Below, piece after piece: positions 61,869 to 64,000 of a stretch of DNA of 64,000 bases. Origin of the DNA: Xylona heveae TC161 (lineage: Eukaryota > Ascomycota > Xylonomycetes > Xylonales > Xylonaceae); the NCBI RefSeq assembly GCF_001619985.1, contig NW_017264201.1, positions 186,001-250,000 of the forward strand, written 5' to 3'. Position 1 is the stretch's first letter. Every line of letters starts with the position of its first letter. The notes beneath the pieces are model-generated. The model saw only the letters and a list, made by a program, of their open reading frames with translations. It was not told the DNA's origin and searched no databases. Position numbers and translations under genes: made by a program.

Positions 61869-63595
61869 ATGGAGGACAACACCAAAGAACCCGTTGTGCG
61901 AGACCAGGCGACGGAAAAGTCGCTGGAAGCTCAGCAACCAAATCATGGAGACTCTCCACCTTTTGGGAGGAAGATTGCTTCGTCACGAAAAACAATGTCC
62001 ATCATCACAATCGCCAGCTGCGTACGGCACCGCATTGATCCTATATCCTCCCACTGCATGAAGTTGACCAAATGCAACAGGCGATTGCGAACCTCTCGGA
62101 CGGGTATCAAAACAGTTTGGTATGGCTTCAAATGCAGTCCAATATATATCTTCCATGACCCGGCCCGCTCATAACACAGTCATAGGCTTCGAACATGAAT
62201 GTCATCTTTAAGCACCTTATTCCCAAAGCATACACTTCTGAAGTGCAAACACGCATCTCCAATTCGCTGCTGGTCGGCTCTGTCATTGGTATTCTTATTC
62301 TAGGCTATTGCTCGGATCGATGGTCCCGTAAAGGTGGAATGTTTTTCACGTCCGGCTTAGTCTTCATCGGCAGTCTCATGGCAACACTGGTCTTCCAGGT
62401 GAAAGGCGGTCCTCACAAGATGATGTGGTACTTGACCATTGCTCGGGGTATTGCGGGTGTTGGTGCTGGTGGAGAATATCCTACTTCTGCTGCAGCTGCT
62501 CTGGAAGGCTCGAACGAGGTGAGAACGCCAATTAGCTTTGAGGCACCGAGAATATGATCGTTGACAATTGTTAGCATTTTGATCGCAAGCGTGGCCCCAT
62601 TCAGGTCATGATGTCGACCTTTACCGCGACGTTCGCTGGACCACTATGCACATTCATCTATCTGATGACGATCATGGCTACTGGAAATAATCTCTCGGTC
62701 GCGTACCACGCCATGTATGGATTTGCAACCTGCTTGCCTGTCATCATTCTGATTCTGCGGATCCGCATGGGCGATGCCCTCATTTTCAAGAAGAGCAACT
62801 TCAAGCACGAGCGTGTGCCCTACTGGCTCGTCATCAAAAAATATTGGCTTCGGCTCCTGGGCACCAGCAGCGCCTTCTTCCTTTACGACTTTATCAACTT
62901 GTGAGCATCCCTCCCTTGTCGTTGTTGGTTTTCTTGCGTTCGCCCATGGGTGAACTAACGTCTTTACTCTTCTCTCCAGTCCGAACTCCATCATGAGCGG
63001 GACAATTGTCAACAAGGTGGTTCCCTCGCACAATATCAAAACAGTGGCCATTTGGCAATTCATTCTCAACGTACTGCCTGTGCCCGGTGTGATTGTCGGC
63101 GCATACCTGACCAACAAGATTGGCCGTCGCTGGACCGGTATCATTGGGTTCTTGGGCTACGTTGTGTTTGGCTTCATCGTGGGAGGTGCTTACAAGCCCT
63201 TGACTGAGAGATCCATTCCTGCCTTCATTGTCCTCTACGGCCTGATGCAATGTATGGGTCATCTGGGTCCTGGCGCAACCATTGGACTCATGTCTGTCGA
63301 GAGCTATCCCACCGCCGTCCGCGGCATGGGCTACGGTATCTCTGCAGCCTTTGGCAAAGCCGGTGCCGCCGTGGGCACACAGGTCTTTTTGCCTATCGAA
63401 GACAGTGCTGGACAAGCCGCCACCTTCTTTGTGGCCGGCGGTATCGGCATTGTCGGTGCGCTCATCTACTATTTCATTCCCGAGGGCAAGAACATGGACT
63501 TGGAGCAGGAAGATGCCAAATTTGTTGAGTACTTGCGATCCAATGGATGGCAAGGAAAGCTCAGCACCGTCGAGTATGTGGAAGAGGGATCGTGA
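61869..63595 (+). CDS. GIT1: Git1-like glycerophosphodiester transporter (MFS)
   Basis: Five exons: 61869..62021, 62081..62119, 62186..62518, 62575..62900 and 62980..63595; 488 aa. A hydrophilic N-terminus precedes the first helix (TMSIITIASC, then AIANLSDGYQNSL after splicing), which matches the IIASGFALISDGY of yeast Git1. Further matches are TRISNSLLVGSVIG, GVGAGGEYPTSAAAA, YWLRLLGTSSAFFLYDFINF, FPNSIMSGTIVN, GAYLTNKIGRRW, VESYPTAVRGMGYG and EYLRSNGWQGK near the C-terminus. It is a 12-helix major-facilitator permease of the sugar-porter/phosphate type in the plasma membrane. The family takes up glycerophosphoinositol and glycerophosphocholine; the exact substrate here is inferred. Exon 2 is only 39 nt and carries the DGY motif. 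Confidence 0.92.
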
Positions 63596-64000
63596 ATATA
63601 TCAACATGAGATGTTACGGGTAATGAATGATGCATCAAATAAACAGACACCATATAGACCATTAATAGACATAGACTTTAGATAGTAAGAATGACGAATA
63701 GAATGAATAAGCATGGCCAACGTTACTTGGGTATTTTTTGGGTTCAGAGAAATCACAAGTCAGCCCCGTCGAGAATCGATCAGTCATGCTTTGCTTTCTT
63801 CTGTTGTTTGAAATTATATTATATTATTCACAGCTGGCATGGGTCAGTAGGCATGATTGCTGTTTCTGATGCACGTGGTGGGAAAACCATTACCAGCTGA
63901 CAATAAAGTACGAGTACGGACGAAAAGGCGTACTCTAGCAGAGTCAGCGGAGTTGGTCCCTGCTATCCATGCGGACTCATCGTCAGCAGCACAAAAAAAA
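63596..64000. other. 3' flank of the Git1-like gene, no gene seen
   Basis: A+T-rich 3' flanking sequence up to the window edge. One short frame (63691-63900) has no protein features. Confidence 0.5.

Overview
The window comes from a filamentous ascomycete (Pezizomycotina). I can support 20 protein genes. They have many short spliceosomal introns (about 50-150 nt, GTATGT/GTAAGT donors, CTAAC-like branch sites, one intron of about 395 nt), and intergenic spaces run to several kb. Three copies of the short motif TACGGAGTA or its complement, common in Eurotiomycetes intergenic DNA, hint at that class; I hold this weakly. I found no rRNA, tRNA, CRISPR array, transposon or virus-like element that I could support.

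Layout, left to right: a hypothetical gene of unknown function (-); EDE1-like EH/UBA endocytic scaffold (-); alpha-tubulin (-); Pga1-like GPI-mannosyltransferase II cofactor (+); a SUZ12-like VEFS-box Polycomb protein that appears to carry a C-terminal PHD-like finger (-); an F-box/leucine-rich protein (+); Sft1/Bet1-type Golgi SNARE (-); a WW-domain protein with a G/Q/S/H-rich tail (+); BRX1 ribosome-biogenesis factor (+); a head-to-head pair of an F-box-like (LPLELR motif) gene (-) and an F-box gene (+); class II histone deacetylase HdaA/Hda1 with 16 coding exons (-); GAPDH (-); cytochrome c oxidase subunit V (+); mitochondrial ClpX-like Mcx1 (-); glycogen branching enzyme (+); mitochondrial ATP synthase beta (+); TFIIH subunit Ssl1 (-); Chs7-family chitin-synthase export chaperone (-); and a Git1-like glycerophosphodiester transporter (+).

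These are mainly housekeeping genes that do not form one pathway. Loose themes are energy metabolism (GAPDH, COX5, ATP synthase beta, branching enzyme and Mcx1, within about 17 kb), chromatin silencing (SUZ12-like and HdaA) and secretion/cell surface (Ede1, Pga1, Sft1, Chs7, Git1). There is no sign of a secondary-metabolite cluster.

The most interesting points are the SUZ12-like protein whose last intron joins the two halves of a PHD-like finger, and the gene structure of hdaA: a 14-nt exon encodes the catalytic Asp-Val-His-His core, and a GC-AG intron splits the Gly-Gly-Tyr motif region. Simple-sequence DNA is concentrated in a few intergenic deserts, notably downstream of atp2 and beside hdaA. 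All exon boundaries were inferred by eye from splice signals, reading-frame continuity and family conservation, without transcript data.
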